From Marthasterias glacialis (Eukaryota; Echinodermata; Asteroidea; Forcipulatida; Asteriidae): a stretch of 64,000 nucleotides of DNA. A program made the translations under genes and the position numbers. The stretch spans positions 8,653,531-8,717,530 of the forward strand of contig OU452234.1 of assembly GCA_911728455.2 (NCBI GenBank), read 5' to 3'. This document shows positions 1-26,600 of this stretch, piece by piece (the stretch's first letter is position 1; each line of letters begins with the position of its first letter). The notes under the pieces are model-generated. The model worked only from the letters and a program-made list of their open reading frames with translations. It was not told where the DNA came from and did not search any database.

Positions 1-943
1 GTAGTAGGAGACTAAAAATATAGGTTAGTAAAGGTTAATAGGTTTTTTTTGTGGGAAATATGTGCCCATTTTCAAAATAGGTTTGTGTACATGTAGGTTT
101 GATTGGTTTTGCTGAGTGCTGAGAGGCCTGTAATCAAACAGTTTATGTTGCACTGTTTATGGGCTGTCTAAGCATGTTGTATTCTAGAGTTCTAATGTTA
201 TGACACATTGAACAGAACTAAAAGTAAAGTCAGTGAAGCTAACTGTAACAAACATTATCTCAACCATACACAACTTTTTAACTGTCGTAGTCATTGTTAA
301 ACACAGACACTTACTGAATTATAAGTTCAATGCAACTCAAGTACACAAAAATGTCACTTAGAAAATTGAATCTCTTTATTTTTTTTATGAAATACAGAAA
401 GTTTGTTTATGAACACAAAAAAATTAATCAATTAGCACTTGTAATGTGTAAAAATAATCATAATTATTTATGAAATATAAGCTGCATTCATCACATGGTA
501 ACTTACTGTGAGAAAGGCTAAGTACATGAAGTAGTAAAAGCTTCACACATAAGTCAATTTGACATGACTGGGAAATATTAACTTCAAATAACCAACCAAG
601 ACCATGGGCCAATTTCATAGCTGCTCATGAAAGCGTCTTGCTTAGCACAAAATGGGTTACCAGGCAAAATGCCAGTTGATGTATAAGTCTTGTGACTGAT
701 GCCCTGCTAGTTTTTTGCTCAGCTGACAGATTTGCTTGGCTATATTTACTACCAAGCAGTCCTGTTAAATGAGCCACATAGGAGTTACATTTGAATAATG
801 TCTGGTACAGTGACTTGCATGTTCACTATTAAATGCTCAATTTGAATTCCTCAGACTAAAAATACTGTTGCTACGTCACATGGTTTGGGTAAGTTTTTGC
901 ATAGCAATCCCTACATATTAGCATAGACTGGTATTGCATCCTC

Positions 944-1250
944 AGTTCAGCACCAGCATACCTTCAGGAACTCATTCAAGTGTATCAACCATCATGCACC
1001 CTCCACCCTAGATCATCGTTCTTGCTTAATGCACCGGTCACCTGCACTAAGACTTACAGTCCTTCATGCGTTCATCACCTTTTCTTTTGAACTATTCCCA
1101 ACTGAAAATGAATTCAAATCGCTCTTAAAAAGTTACCTGTTTGTTTGATTGCCTGTTATTGTTGTACGGCAGATTGATACTTTGTTGTGAAGCGTTATTT
1201 AAGATCATTTACTTGTGTTTGTATGTTGTCTTGTCATTTAGCCTTTGAGA
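944..1250 (+). mobile_element. Non-LTR retrotransposon (L2/CR1-like LINE) 3' remnant
   Basis: The frame around 950-1050 reads PAYLQELIQVYQPS, then FLLNAPVTCTKTY, matching the conserved region just after the reverse transcriptase of CR1/L2-type LINEs (typically PSYLSDLL..Y.PSR..R). After a gap, FKSLLKSYLF near 1115-1150 matches the usual end of such ORFs. The downstream GCCTTTGAGAAAGACTCTGC is a common LINE 3' UTR motif. A short, frame-broken fragment. Confidence 0.6.
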
Positions 1251-1529
1251 AAGACTCTGCCAAGAGTGAGGTCATTATCATTTTTGTGGGGGAAAAAAAA
1301 ACTATGTGACATAGTTACATTGGATGTAATCCGAGGAATTCAAATTGAGCATTCACTACTTGGGCAAACAAGGCAGTGTACCAGACACCACATGGGCCCT
1401 GCTTTCAGGATTATCAACTTTAAGTTCCACTTTTCCAATTCAGTTAATAACTCCACCAGTCAGTTAACAGACTCGATAACCACTGTTTGCCTGACACACA
1501 TAACACTAACAATTATTTTACATCAAGCA

Positions 1530-1936
1530 GAGCAATTTCGATCAAGGACCATGATCAAACTCACGCTAGTCAACAATGGTTGGACTAGTCTAGTCGACTA
1601 TTCGCGACCAGCCTATCAAGGTTGGTCGCATCGCTGGTTACCAATAGCCGTTTCATAAGCACAGTGCAGAGGGGACCAGTTATCAGAAAAATGATAACAC
1701 TGATTTCTTATGGTCACGTGGACTTGACATGACTAGAGTCGTTCGCAACTTCAACTTCAGTTTCATAAGCACAGTGCAGAGGGGACCAGTTTTCAGAAAA
1801 ATGATAACACTGATTTCTTATGGTCACGTGGACTTGACATGACTAGAGTCGTTCGCACTTAAACTTCAGTGCCAATGCACTACGTACGTCACTAACCGAT
1901 CACTAGTGAACCATTGGTCCTTGATTGAACTTGCTC
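1530..1936. mobile_element. MITE with terminal inverted repeats and internal 110-bp duplication
   Basis: The ends read GAGCAATTTCGATCAAGGAC and, in reverse complement, GAGCAAGTTCAATCAAGGAC. Inside, a 110-bp unit is tandemly duplicated (1651-1760 and 1761-1870) with only a few differences. No coding capacity. Confidence 0.65.
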
Positions 1937-3100
1937 AATAATGCAAACATAACTGGTTGATGAAAGCATTGGCAAAGTATATGGCACATAAATAACAGAT
2001 AGCACCAATTATTTGATATCACAGTTCCCCCACCTAGAATATAAATGTACTAAATAAACAACAATAACAATAAAAACCAACAAACAAAATGTATGAAAAA
2101 ACTTACAGTCACTACTAGTCACTTCCTGCCCAATATCAGTGTCATTGACCTTTTAAACTGGTGCTACCTCTCAAATAAATACATCACAAAACAACTTTAA
2201 ACACTTCACATTAATTACAGACACTAAAATGGGATATACAAAGAAAAAAAAGGCATAAAGAGAAGAAAGACCAATTATAAAAATGGTATCTATTTACCTG
2301 CTTTGTAAATCTTTGGTTAATGTTTCTACAAATAAACGTATCAAAATATCAAAGTGCAGGAACTTACTGAAACTTTTGACTTCATCATTAACACATTTTG
2401 TAATTGGGTTTGACCAGTTAACACCGGAAGACATGTATACTAGCAAAACTTTTACAGACACAATAACGGATGTCGGATAAACCCATTTTTAAAAAATGTC
2501 TAGAGATACTTTTGGCAGATGTGTAAACACGATCAGACATTCCAATGTGTGACTAATGCATGCACTCACTGTGTTGTGCTTTGTTTGCCCCGTAACAAAG
2601 AGGGACAAAGGGTACTGGAACCTCATGCTCAGAAATCTCCCTTATTCTGGGGATTATTGTGTAATCCTCAATTCCAGACCTTCATCCTTTTGTTTGACAA
2701 ACCAGGATTACAAGAGATCTTCCCACTGACATCATGTATTCAGCAAGTCCGAGATTCCATCATTCCATCAACATTTGTTATCTTTACTTTGTTAGGTAAT
2801 ATTCCCAAAGAAAAGTTTAGGAATTCCCGGCTGTAAAGGGTTGAGGGATGATGCCTCTACAAGTGAGTACTAAACTTAAGTGGAAGAAATATTTTAAACT
2901 AACTAATATCATAAAACTTTAAATAGATTCCCTGAGAAAGTCTACCTGTAGAAAGGTGTGGTGCTGTATTGTGCAGAATGGGTGTGGTCTGGGTAAACTC
3001 AGTTTAGGCACGTTTGATAAAGGATTCATTTTGTCTTATATGTCTGAAGTGTGCACAAGGTATCCACAGTTTAAAAGAATGTTGTTGGTAGTCCAATAGA

Positions 3101-3866
3101 ACCGATAGTGCGACCAATGTCTACATGTCATTATGTGACCTCTAGTGCTTTATCTCAGCTGATGGCAAACTACGTGCAAATACATGCTGTGACCGACGGA
3201 GTCACACCAACAGTCGGCTTTTGGTAATAATAACACAGTTACTAAGCCCTTTTATTAAAGTTGTATGTTGTGACATTGATTTCAATCATATTACTGTTTC
3301 ATAAAGTATTCTGCTACACAAGAGGTTTACTTTGAGATATGCATTGCCGGCATCCGATGACGATGTAGCAACCTGCCTGTTAGTTTGTTTGTAATGTAAA
3401 TCACTGTGCAAAAGGGGGGGGGGGAATAGTAAAGAACATTTTAAAAGTGAGTATTTATATCTAGCCTTACTGAATTTCAAATAGACAAAGGAATCGCACA
3501 TTTTTCTTTGGATGATTTCAGCTTCAAAACTGTGAAATTCTTGTGTTGAAAAGTGTGTGATTGCGGTCATCTGGTCCAAAGGTTCCGCCGTGCAACTATA
3601 TAGTACTACCACATCATGAACACATATGTTCCTTGTAGAATTTCCAAATCTTCCCGAACTGTCCTTTCTGGCTTTATTCAGACACTCGAAGGTCTCTGGT
3701 ACAAACTCTGGAATACTTTTCACAGATTTCGAGAAAGAAAAGCCTCGATTGAATAAACAAATGCAACAATCATCATGTACCGTACCCCACTTTCCTATGG
3801 AGGACGTCATGTTTGTTTACATTTAATACCCACTACAGGTCAAGTGACATGGATCGCATAATTGCT
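3101..3866. mobile_element. 0.77-kb inverted-repeat DNA element, copy 1 of 3
   Basis: Shares long stretches with 22072-22733 (same orientation) and 60484-61237 (opposite orientation). Ends are ACCGATAGTGCGACCAATG at the left and a weaker inverse at the right. Pieces of open frame occur but are not conserved between copies, so this is a non-autonomous DNA transposon family. Confidence 0.65.
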
Positions 3867-4517
3867 GTATTGTTTTCCTAGCTGAGAATCGACACAAAAT
3901 TTGTCTGTTTTAACCATATAGCCCATATGCATGTTCCAGCATAACCAAAAATGCTTGGCACGCAAAGCATTCTGGGTGAAATCCGAGTCCAAACAACATC
4001 GGCAACTATCATGACGTCCTGATTTTGAAGCAATGCGGTACACAACCCGTACAACCTGGCATAGTTACATGTAAACTACAGAATGGCATTCCATCTTGGC
4101 AACGTTTTTATAGTTGTACTCGGTTTCCCAAGATGCATTGCGGTATATATTCAAGATGGCGCTTGTGCATATGGGCTATTGCGCCACATTAAAATATGAC
4201 ACTTCACTCATGCAAGGATAAACTATTCCGTTTACCAACCTGTAATTTTTTTAATCAAACTACTCAAATTACAAGCATAAACTTAGAAGATTTTGAAAAT
4301 ATTAAAATGGTGGGTACATCACTACTGCTTGCTGAAAAAAGCAGTATGCATTAACACACGTAATATCTTTGGGTGACGAACAGCGTTTACATTTTGCTGA
4401 ATTGTTAAATATTGAGAGCTGGATCGTTTCATTAAAATTACAGATTGAAGAAAAATATTATTTGACGTCCAAATATAACCCCGGTGCCAAACAAGTATAC
4501 AGCCAAGGAATGTTAAC

Positions 4518-4640
4518 AAGGGAAAATGATTAGCTTCTTACAGGTAAGATTAAATTTATAGGTCTACAAAGTTGTCTGCCAGACCCTTCCCATCTAGGAC
4601 TCTGTATCTGTGTACAGCACAGAGGAACAGTCCTACTTGG
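4518..4640. repeat. Dispersed repeat, inverted partner of 8508-8715
   Basis: Contains the reverse complement of the 8.5-kb block, including CAGACCCTTCCCATCTAGGA and the TAGGACTGTTCCTCTGTGCT segment. Confidence 0.7.
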
Positions 4641-4904
4641 GCTAAGCAAAGTTAAGCTGTCCCATTGATATCATTTTTCCATACATGTGGGCATCATGTG
4701 ATAAACGATGCCACAGTAACACATACGGTGATCAAAATACGCATTCTCTAGTTTCTTGTTTTTTTATCTATGGCAAAACAGCAGACATTTTGTATCTTTG
4801 TGCAACTCAGTTGCGAAAGTTCTCTTTATGCAAAACCCTGTTCTGATTTTGTTACTGGTAAAGCACTTGAGGAATACAAATCTTGGTATGAATTATGGCT
4901 ACCT

Positions 4905-19938
<15,034 letters not shown>

Positions 19939-22071
19939 CTTGACTATCACAGGGAGTTAAATACCACCACTACCACTACCAGACGTCTATTTGTAATTGT
20001 GTGTTCCCCTCGCGCGTGTATTTTTTTCCCGTACCGTCTGCGGCCTGCGCGTTGTTTGCTACACGTGGACTTGGTATTTCTAGGTACCAGACTTCCTTCC
20101 GTGTGTCTGAATAATTATGGCCTGATAAGACTGGGTTTGTTGTTGATGCAAGAGGGACATCTTGCCGTTTGACAGCCTCTTGACACCGTGAAATTATAAA
20201 TCCAGCAATTCTAAATTTTACCTCAACTTAAATGTTCCCCAGTTACAGCTATCTCTGTCCCCCTCTCCCCCTTTATATTTAGCCCCCGCAAAAAATGCCT
20301 GCTATGCTGCGGCTATAATACGCCACTGCCTCGGCATCAGGCATGTCAAGTTGTTGAGCTATGATCCGTTTTTTTTTACTTCGATTGGTAATCAAGATTT
20401 AGAGTGGCTTCCTATGTTTGAAATACCCATCAGAAAATTTCTCTGGATTTCCTCGATGGATTGGGTGTAGCGACCGGGGTGTAGGGGTGTGACACTCCCC
20501 CCCCCCCTCCAATATTTTTCCTGAGTCGGCATACCCGAGTAAGGGCTTGGGCTGAACACAAATCTATTCGGCAACCAGAGATTTGCCGAGTGAAAATTTC
20601 AGTTAATCCTTGTAGTGTGAGAAGTCAAACTTTGAATTACCAAATTTAATTTGCTCGGCAACGTGCGGAAATCTACGCTCTGAAAAGCCGTAGAGCGTCC
20701 GGGGCCTTCGCCCGGACCCCATAAGAATTGTTGCCCCTATAAACTCCAACAGTAGGGGATTTGTCCAGAGTCCAAAGTATTCATGGTTTGAATTTCAAAA
20801 TTAAACGTCTATTTTCGGCAACTTGACGGTCCTCCTTAGACCTGAAAACACTTCAAACCGAAGAGCGTCCGGGCTTCGTTTATAGGCCTATACTCCAACA
20901 GGGAATTCGCAAAAAAAATACGCCTTTTCAAAGCTTGCATTTCGAATATGAGTCGTCTAATGATCGGTATAAGGGCCAGTTTAGACCTTCGAATCACTGA
21001 AAACCCTCAGTGAGCGCTCGGGGTCTATGCCCCCGAACCCCCACATGTTGGCATTGTGCTTTTACTTTCATTTGATATACAGTCTGCAAAATAGGCTTCC
21101 ATACCCCACCTCCCCACCCCCAAAGAAAGTGCCTTCGCTACGCCGCTGGGGTTGAGAAACTTGATCAGGGGACAGGATACTGTTGGCTCTCTTTTACTTG
21201 AATCCGCCTAGAGCATGCAGGACAGGGGATGAACAAATAATTAATGATGTGTTTCTTAAAGCTGGATTGGCACAATCCATCAGCGCAGATATCTGCAAAG
21301 GCAAAGTGCATAAACTGAAGTGTCCGAACATGCACACTGTCTGGGTATGGTCACTGACCTCTGGACAACCCTTCTTCAATGTGCCGCGATTGGTTGCATA
21401 GCCTGCTACATCGCTATAGATCGAAATGTAAGTTCTCACGGGTACGAAACCGGGCACAACTTGATTTTAAGAGATGGAGGAGCGAAATGTTAAAAAGGTG
21501 GTTTTAGAGGAGCACCGATCTGATCACGTCCGCTCATGACAATACCACATTATCAAAATGGTTTTATTAACATGCTTTTCACCATAATTCTCCACACACT
21601 CTAGTCGAAGACATCTGAATTGTGTATGGGCTACATCTTCAAAGTTCAACAACAGCAGTGAGGAGTAAGGCCTACTGTTGTTCCTCAGAATGCTCAGAAT
21701 TTCCTTGGATTAGCAACCGCACAAAGAAGCATAAAGAACGTAAAGAGCAAAGATGTACCCATTCAAACATTTTTTTTTATTTTTTATTTTTTTTTATTTT
21801 TTTTTTTATTTATGGCAGCCTTTGTTGCGTCACCCCCACCCAATCCTCCCATGCCGAACACGTATCCCCCCCCGGAAAGATGAGATCACTCAGTGTAAAT
21901 GGGCTTCTGCCCAACTCAGTCTTTGCGCATTGCCGTAGGCCTGTATTAAACTTGAAGTTTACTAACACTAACAGGGAGAAGAATTTTGCATGATTGGGAC
22001 AAGTGAAGCGAAATAGTTCAGGTGCAACCAATCACTGCTAACTCTGATTGGTAACTGTAATTTAACAAATC

Positions 22072-22733
22072 ACCGATTGCGCGACCAATGTTTACATGTC
22101 ATCACGTGACCTGTATTAGGTACTACGTCATCTTGAGTTGATGTCAAACTACGTGCAATAACATGCTGCTACAAAAGAGGTTTATTTTGAGCTACGCACT
22201 ACCGGCGTCCGACGACAATGTAGCAACCCGCATGTTATTTTGCTTGTAAGGTAAATCACTGTAAAAAAAAAAAAAAACGGGGGTGGGGTAAAGAACGTTG
22301 GAAAAGTGAGTATTTATACCTAGCCTTACTGAATTTCAAATAGACAAAGGAATCACACAGTTTTGAAAATTCTTTGGATGATTTTAGCTTCAAACCTGTA
22401 AAATTCTCGTGTAGTGAAAATTGTGTGATCGCAGTCTTCTGGCCCAAACGTTCGTCGTGCAACCAGTGCACCACATCGTGAACATAATATGCCCTTGTAG
22501 AATTTCCACACAACTTCCTGAACTGTCCTTACTGTCTTTCAGCCACTCGAATGTCTCTGGTACAACCTTTGGAATAGGCCTATTTCTCACAGATTTCTAG
22601 AAAGGAAAAACCTCGATCGAATAAAACAAACGCAACAATCATCATGTAATGCCGCACTTTCCTATGGATGACGTTGTGTTTGCTTACATGTAATACCCAC
22701 TACAGGTCACGTTACGTGGGTTGTGCAATCGGT
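22072..22733. mobile_element. Inverted-repeat DNA element, copy 2 of 3
   Basis: Cleanest ends of the family: ACCGATTGCGCGACCAATGT at the left; at the right, in reverse complement, ACCGATTGCACAACCCACGT. Carries ACGTGACCTGTA in both arms. Confidence 0.75.
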
Positions 22734-22888
22734 CTATTCCTTCCGATCCATAATAACTAAAATCTAAAAGCTACTACTATACTCGAAAAGTTGGAAGTTT
22801 AGAAAAGATAGCTGTGGCAAAACCACAACCACTAAAGAACAAAAAACTTTTCATATAAAACTAACACAGTGCCAATAGACCAATCCCA

Positions 22889-23092
22889 TGAAATATGCAA
22901 ATAGCGCATCACAAGTGCGCACTAACACTACTGGTGGGCAAAATAAGGGAACAGAGCGCCTTTTTGTGTGGGGGCTAATGGTGGTGTGACGCACACACGC
23001 GTTTGTGCGTCTGCCTAGTGCACAACTCTATGACGTTTGCCCACCAATAATGTCTGTACGCGTGAGTGAATGTAATTAGCATATTTCGTAGG
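22889..23092. mobile_element. Short palindromic MITE
   Basis: Arms share GAAATATGC at the ends and GGTGGGCAAA further in. About 200 bp, in the DDX43/FKBP1A spacer. Confidence 0.6.
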
Positions 23093-23614
23093 AAAGGCTA
23101 ATTACAAACTACTTAAAAGAACATTCTGGCATTAAAACCTGAAAGTAAGAAAGATGCATGCTGTACACATATGTATGAAATAAACTAAAACATAATGTCG
23201 CCAATTATAAAATCCTTAAAAACTTAGTCACCTGAGCACTTGCAAAAAACTTAACACTCATGCAAGTAGGCCTACAGATGGGATTTGGCAGAGTTTTAAA
23301 AGGATCAGCAATAAACTAACTTTAAAACCTGCACAATGAAGCTCACCAGTCATTCAAATCCTTCCTAACAAATTAAGATGTGCGCGAGAGCCATTTATGT
23401 GGCCTAATCTTTCCTGGGGAAAAAAATACGCCTCCCGAACGCCCGTGTGAAAGGGCCCCCTGCGAATTATTCATTATGGCGCCCTCCCTCGTCGAAGATT
23501 GCGCAATTTCTGACGTCAGTTGCGTGTTTGCACTACCCTAGGCCCAGGTCACCGAAGGCGCATACACAACTCTCTGTGGTTTTCGTTTTAAAACATCGTA
23601 ATCTGCAAAATAAA

Positions 23615-26600
23615 ATGGGTGTAGATATTGAGGTAATTTCTCCTGGAGACGGTAAGATTTCGTTTCAATGAATTTATCGCAAATGCATAGACATTTACGT
23701 CTAGTAAGGGGTTTGTGAACTTCAAATAACCTCAGTCAATGTCAGTCTTGCTTCCCCTGCCCTGCTGGTCGGCTGGATCGCATGAGAGCTGATCGACGGA
23801 AATCTGCAACCCCCGCGCTGCCCTTGTGACAACTCGACCTTGTTGAGACAAGTCGACCAAATCCTAAAAATGCGCTCTCCAGTCGGTCCATGCGGTCCAT
23901 TTTTGGCATGAACGCCCGGTCATACTAAACAGGCACAGGGGGTCGTAGTACCGACAACACAACGACAACACGCCTTAGTGCCGACAACACACCGTCAACA
24001 CTTTTTTTAATACATTCAAAAATATACAACATAGTTAGAGTAGATAAATGTTATTCAAACAGGCTATAACAAGAATAACTAAAACATGATAAATTTGGGT
24101 GGTCGTAAAAAAAAAAGCTCTTGCTAATTATGGCCGCTGTTAATAATGCGCAAGCTCAGTAGCCTCACATTTGCACAAAAACACGGACAGAAAAACAGGT
24201 TAATTTCACTGAAAAAAATAATTTCCCTCTAGGAAATTAAGTCTATTTCGTGAAAAAAATGATGACCAGACCTATTATTTATTACATTCTGGCAAAGAAA
24301 TCGTGTTTCAAGGTAGTTTTCGCTTGCTAAATTAAGTTGTTGTGGAGTTGTGTTGAGTTGTCGATGAGTTGTCTTGAGTTGTTGTGAAATCGTTGAGTTG
24401 ACGCTAATTAGTACGACCCAAATTTGGGTGATATATATTTAGATAGGCCTGCATGGAGTTTTTTCCACGCGAAGAAAAAATCTCTAAACCGTCGCGCTAG
24501 TTATCCGCCATCTTGCCTTCATGAAATCTGGACTACACCATTCAGAAAAAGAGCGAGCAAGTAATATTTTATTTAGTGTGGTGCACCGTACCCACAATCG
24601 GACCGCCCGCTGCGGGTTTTAAAAACTCCTACAGCACAATGGTATGGTCTGAGTTGACTGCTGCTGCTCTGCATGGCTGCAGATTTCAGAGTTAACGGCA
24701 CAAAGAGGGCTTATTTCTTGAACAAAAAACTGTAATTTTAGACGTGTTTACACAAAGTTTTTGTACCGGAATTCATTCAGTAAATCACTGTAAGGTTGAA
24801 GAGGCCCTATATCAGTATTTTTGATGTGTTGTTGGTGGTGTGTTGTCGGTAATTAGTATGACCGCTACACAGTGCAACTCGACGATTTCATGACAACTCC
24901 ACATCAACTCAAGATAACTCAATTCAACAAGTTAAATAGGCTGTCAAATGCAATAATTTTGTCAAGTTATGTCTGAAATCACGTCCAAAACTGAGTAGGC
25001 TAATTACTGTTCGTAGAATTTGCCAACGAGGCGTTATTGCGCTTGTGCAATGAAATTGGACTGCATCATTATATCATAGGGCCATTTTTTTGTAGGATTG
25101 GCCATGACACCTGCTGAATGTTGGCGCAATTCAATACTGTTTCCCCCCACTTGTGCAAACTGCTCACAAGTGTTTGCAAAATGTAAAATTTCTTGACACA
25201 AAATTGCCCTGCAGCATGCTCTGTGTATAAATCAATGGTTGCCATGAAATAATGAGAAAATGGCACGGTGTTTGCCTACGTCACAGTTCTTCGAGGTCAT
25301 TGGATATCTGACTCCACAGAAATTTAGACCGCAGATTTCATCGGTTGATATGTAGACAGCAGATTTCATTGGTTGACTTGCGAGCCCACCAGAGCTCAGA
25401 CCAATCAAATGATGTGGGAGAAACGGCACTCAGTTTGCAGTGCATGAATTGGCCACACTCGGTTTGCAGTGCACAAATTGGCCAAGTTCGCACAAATCGT
25501 CAGCAGTTGATATAAACTGTAACTTATGCTAAAAAAAATGTGTTGGGTACCAAGCAATGTTGACCTCGAGTCAACATATGGTCCTTGTGCGAACTTGGCC
25601 ATGTATTTTGCACTGCAAGCCGAGTGCTGTTTCTATTGTGAATTGGATGCTAGTCTTGTTGTAGGCAAATCGACTGTTAAACTCATGGCCAAATGAAAAT
25701 TTCTACATACTTTGTAAAGAATTTTCTCATTTAAAATTAGTTTCAAATTCACCAGCTTCACGGCTTTTTCTGATAAATTTTAACAAGTAGGTTGTGTTGT
25801 GTTGCAAAGTGCAGAGACAGAGTCTAGTCATGCCAGTTGTAAAAAGCCCAGAGTAAAAAAACTAAAAAACAAACAAAACAATGAGGTAGACAATGTAACT
25901 ATGTGGACTGCTGTTTTTGTAAAATGTTGGTATGATGTAAAATTTGACATCTTACTTCTGTTTTATACCAACCACAGGTCAAACGTTTCCCAAGACTGGT
26001 CAAACAGCTGTTGTGCATTATACAGGTAAATACATTCTTCATTTTCAGTTAAAGCAAATGTCACAAATTTAGTTCTTCTACATTGAAACTTTATGAGAAC
26101 GGTTTACAACGTTTTCAAAGTACATGTACCTCCCAAAGGTGTCCACGCCATGCACCACCCCTGTGAATGGGAATAGCTCTTTAAAAGAAAACAAGAAACG
26201 GTAAATGTTTACCCTGTAAACTTGCCTTGTGCACCAATAATGTAATGTTTGCATTATTTATAAGGGGCCGTCCAAAGTTTTCAACATTTTCAAGATAGCA
26301 CAGGGGGTACCATTTTTTCAGACCTCCCTCCAGAAGTAGTACTTTTCAACATTTTTTTCTTCCAGATGATTTTTATTGTGTATTGTTCATCCGGTAACCG
26401 TTTGAGTTCAGTGTTAACGTTTGTAGGATAAAAGAACACTATCGATCTATAAAAACTTTAACAGAAAAAAAGAAGTACACCCATATACATGTAGGCCTAC
26501 ATTGTCATATTTTTTATTTGAAACATCGAAACCACTCCACTGTGACTTTGCTCTCCCCTCAGACACATTCATTTATAGATAAAATTGCCTGAAACATTTT

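Larger units (their letters stand above)
1..4904. other. Left flank, repeat-rich, no host gene recognised
   Basis: Holds a decayed copy of the GGGCCCAATTTCAT MITE (about 605-768), a LINE remnant (about 944-1250), a MITE with an internal duplication (1530-1936), a piece of a dispersed repeat (about 2560-2730), a 0.77-kb inverted-repeat element (3101-3866) and a dispersed repeat (4518-4640). The 3' UTR of DDX43 must begin just left of 4905. Short ORFs here show no family resemblance. Confidence 0.6.
19939..23614. other. DDX43/FKBP1A divergent intergenic region
   Basis: 3.7 kb between two divergent start codons. 20290-21170 holds degenerate GC-rich repeats (GAGCGTCCGGGGCCTTCGCC and variants), probably an old transposon. 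21770-21810 is T-rich. 22072-22733 and 22889-23092 are inverted-repeat elements. 23440-23614 is the likely FKBP1A promoter/5' UTR (GCGCAATTTCTGACGTCAGT contains a CRE-like TGACGTCA). No gene recognised. Confidence 0.6.

Noticed and set aside
3286-3810. 174-codon minus-strand ORF
   Set aside because: Lies in a three-copy non-autonomous DNA element; the frame is not preserved in the other copies.
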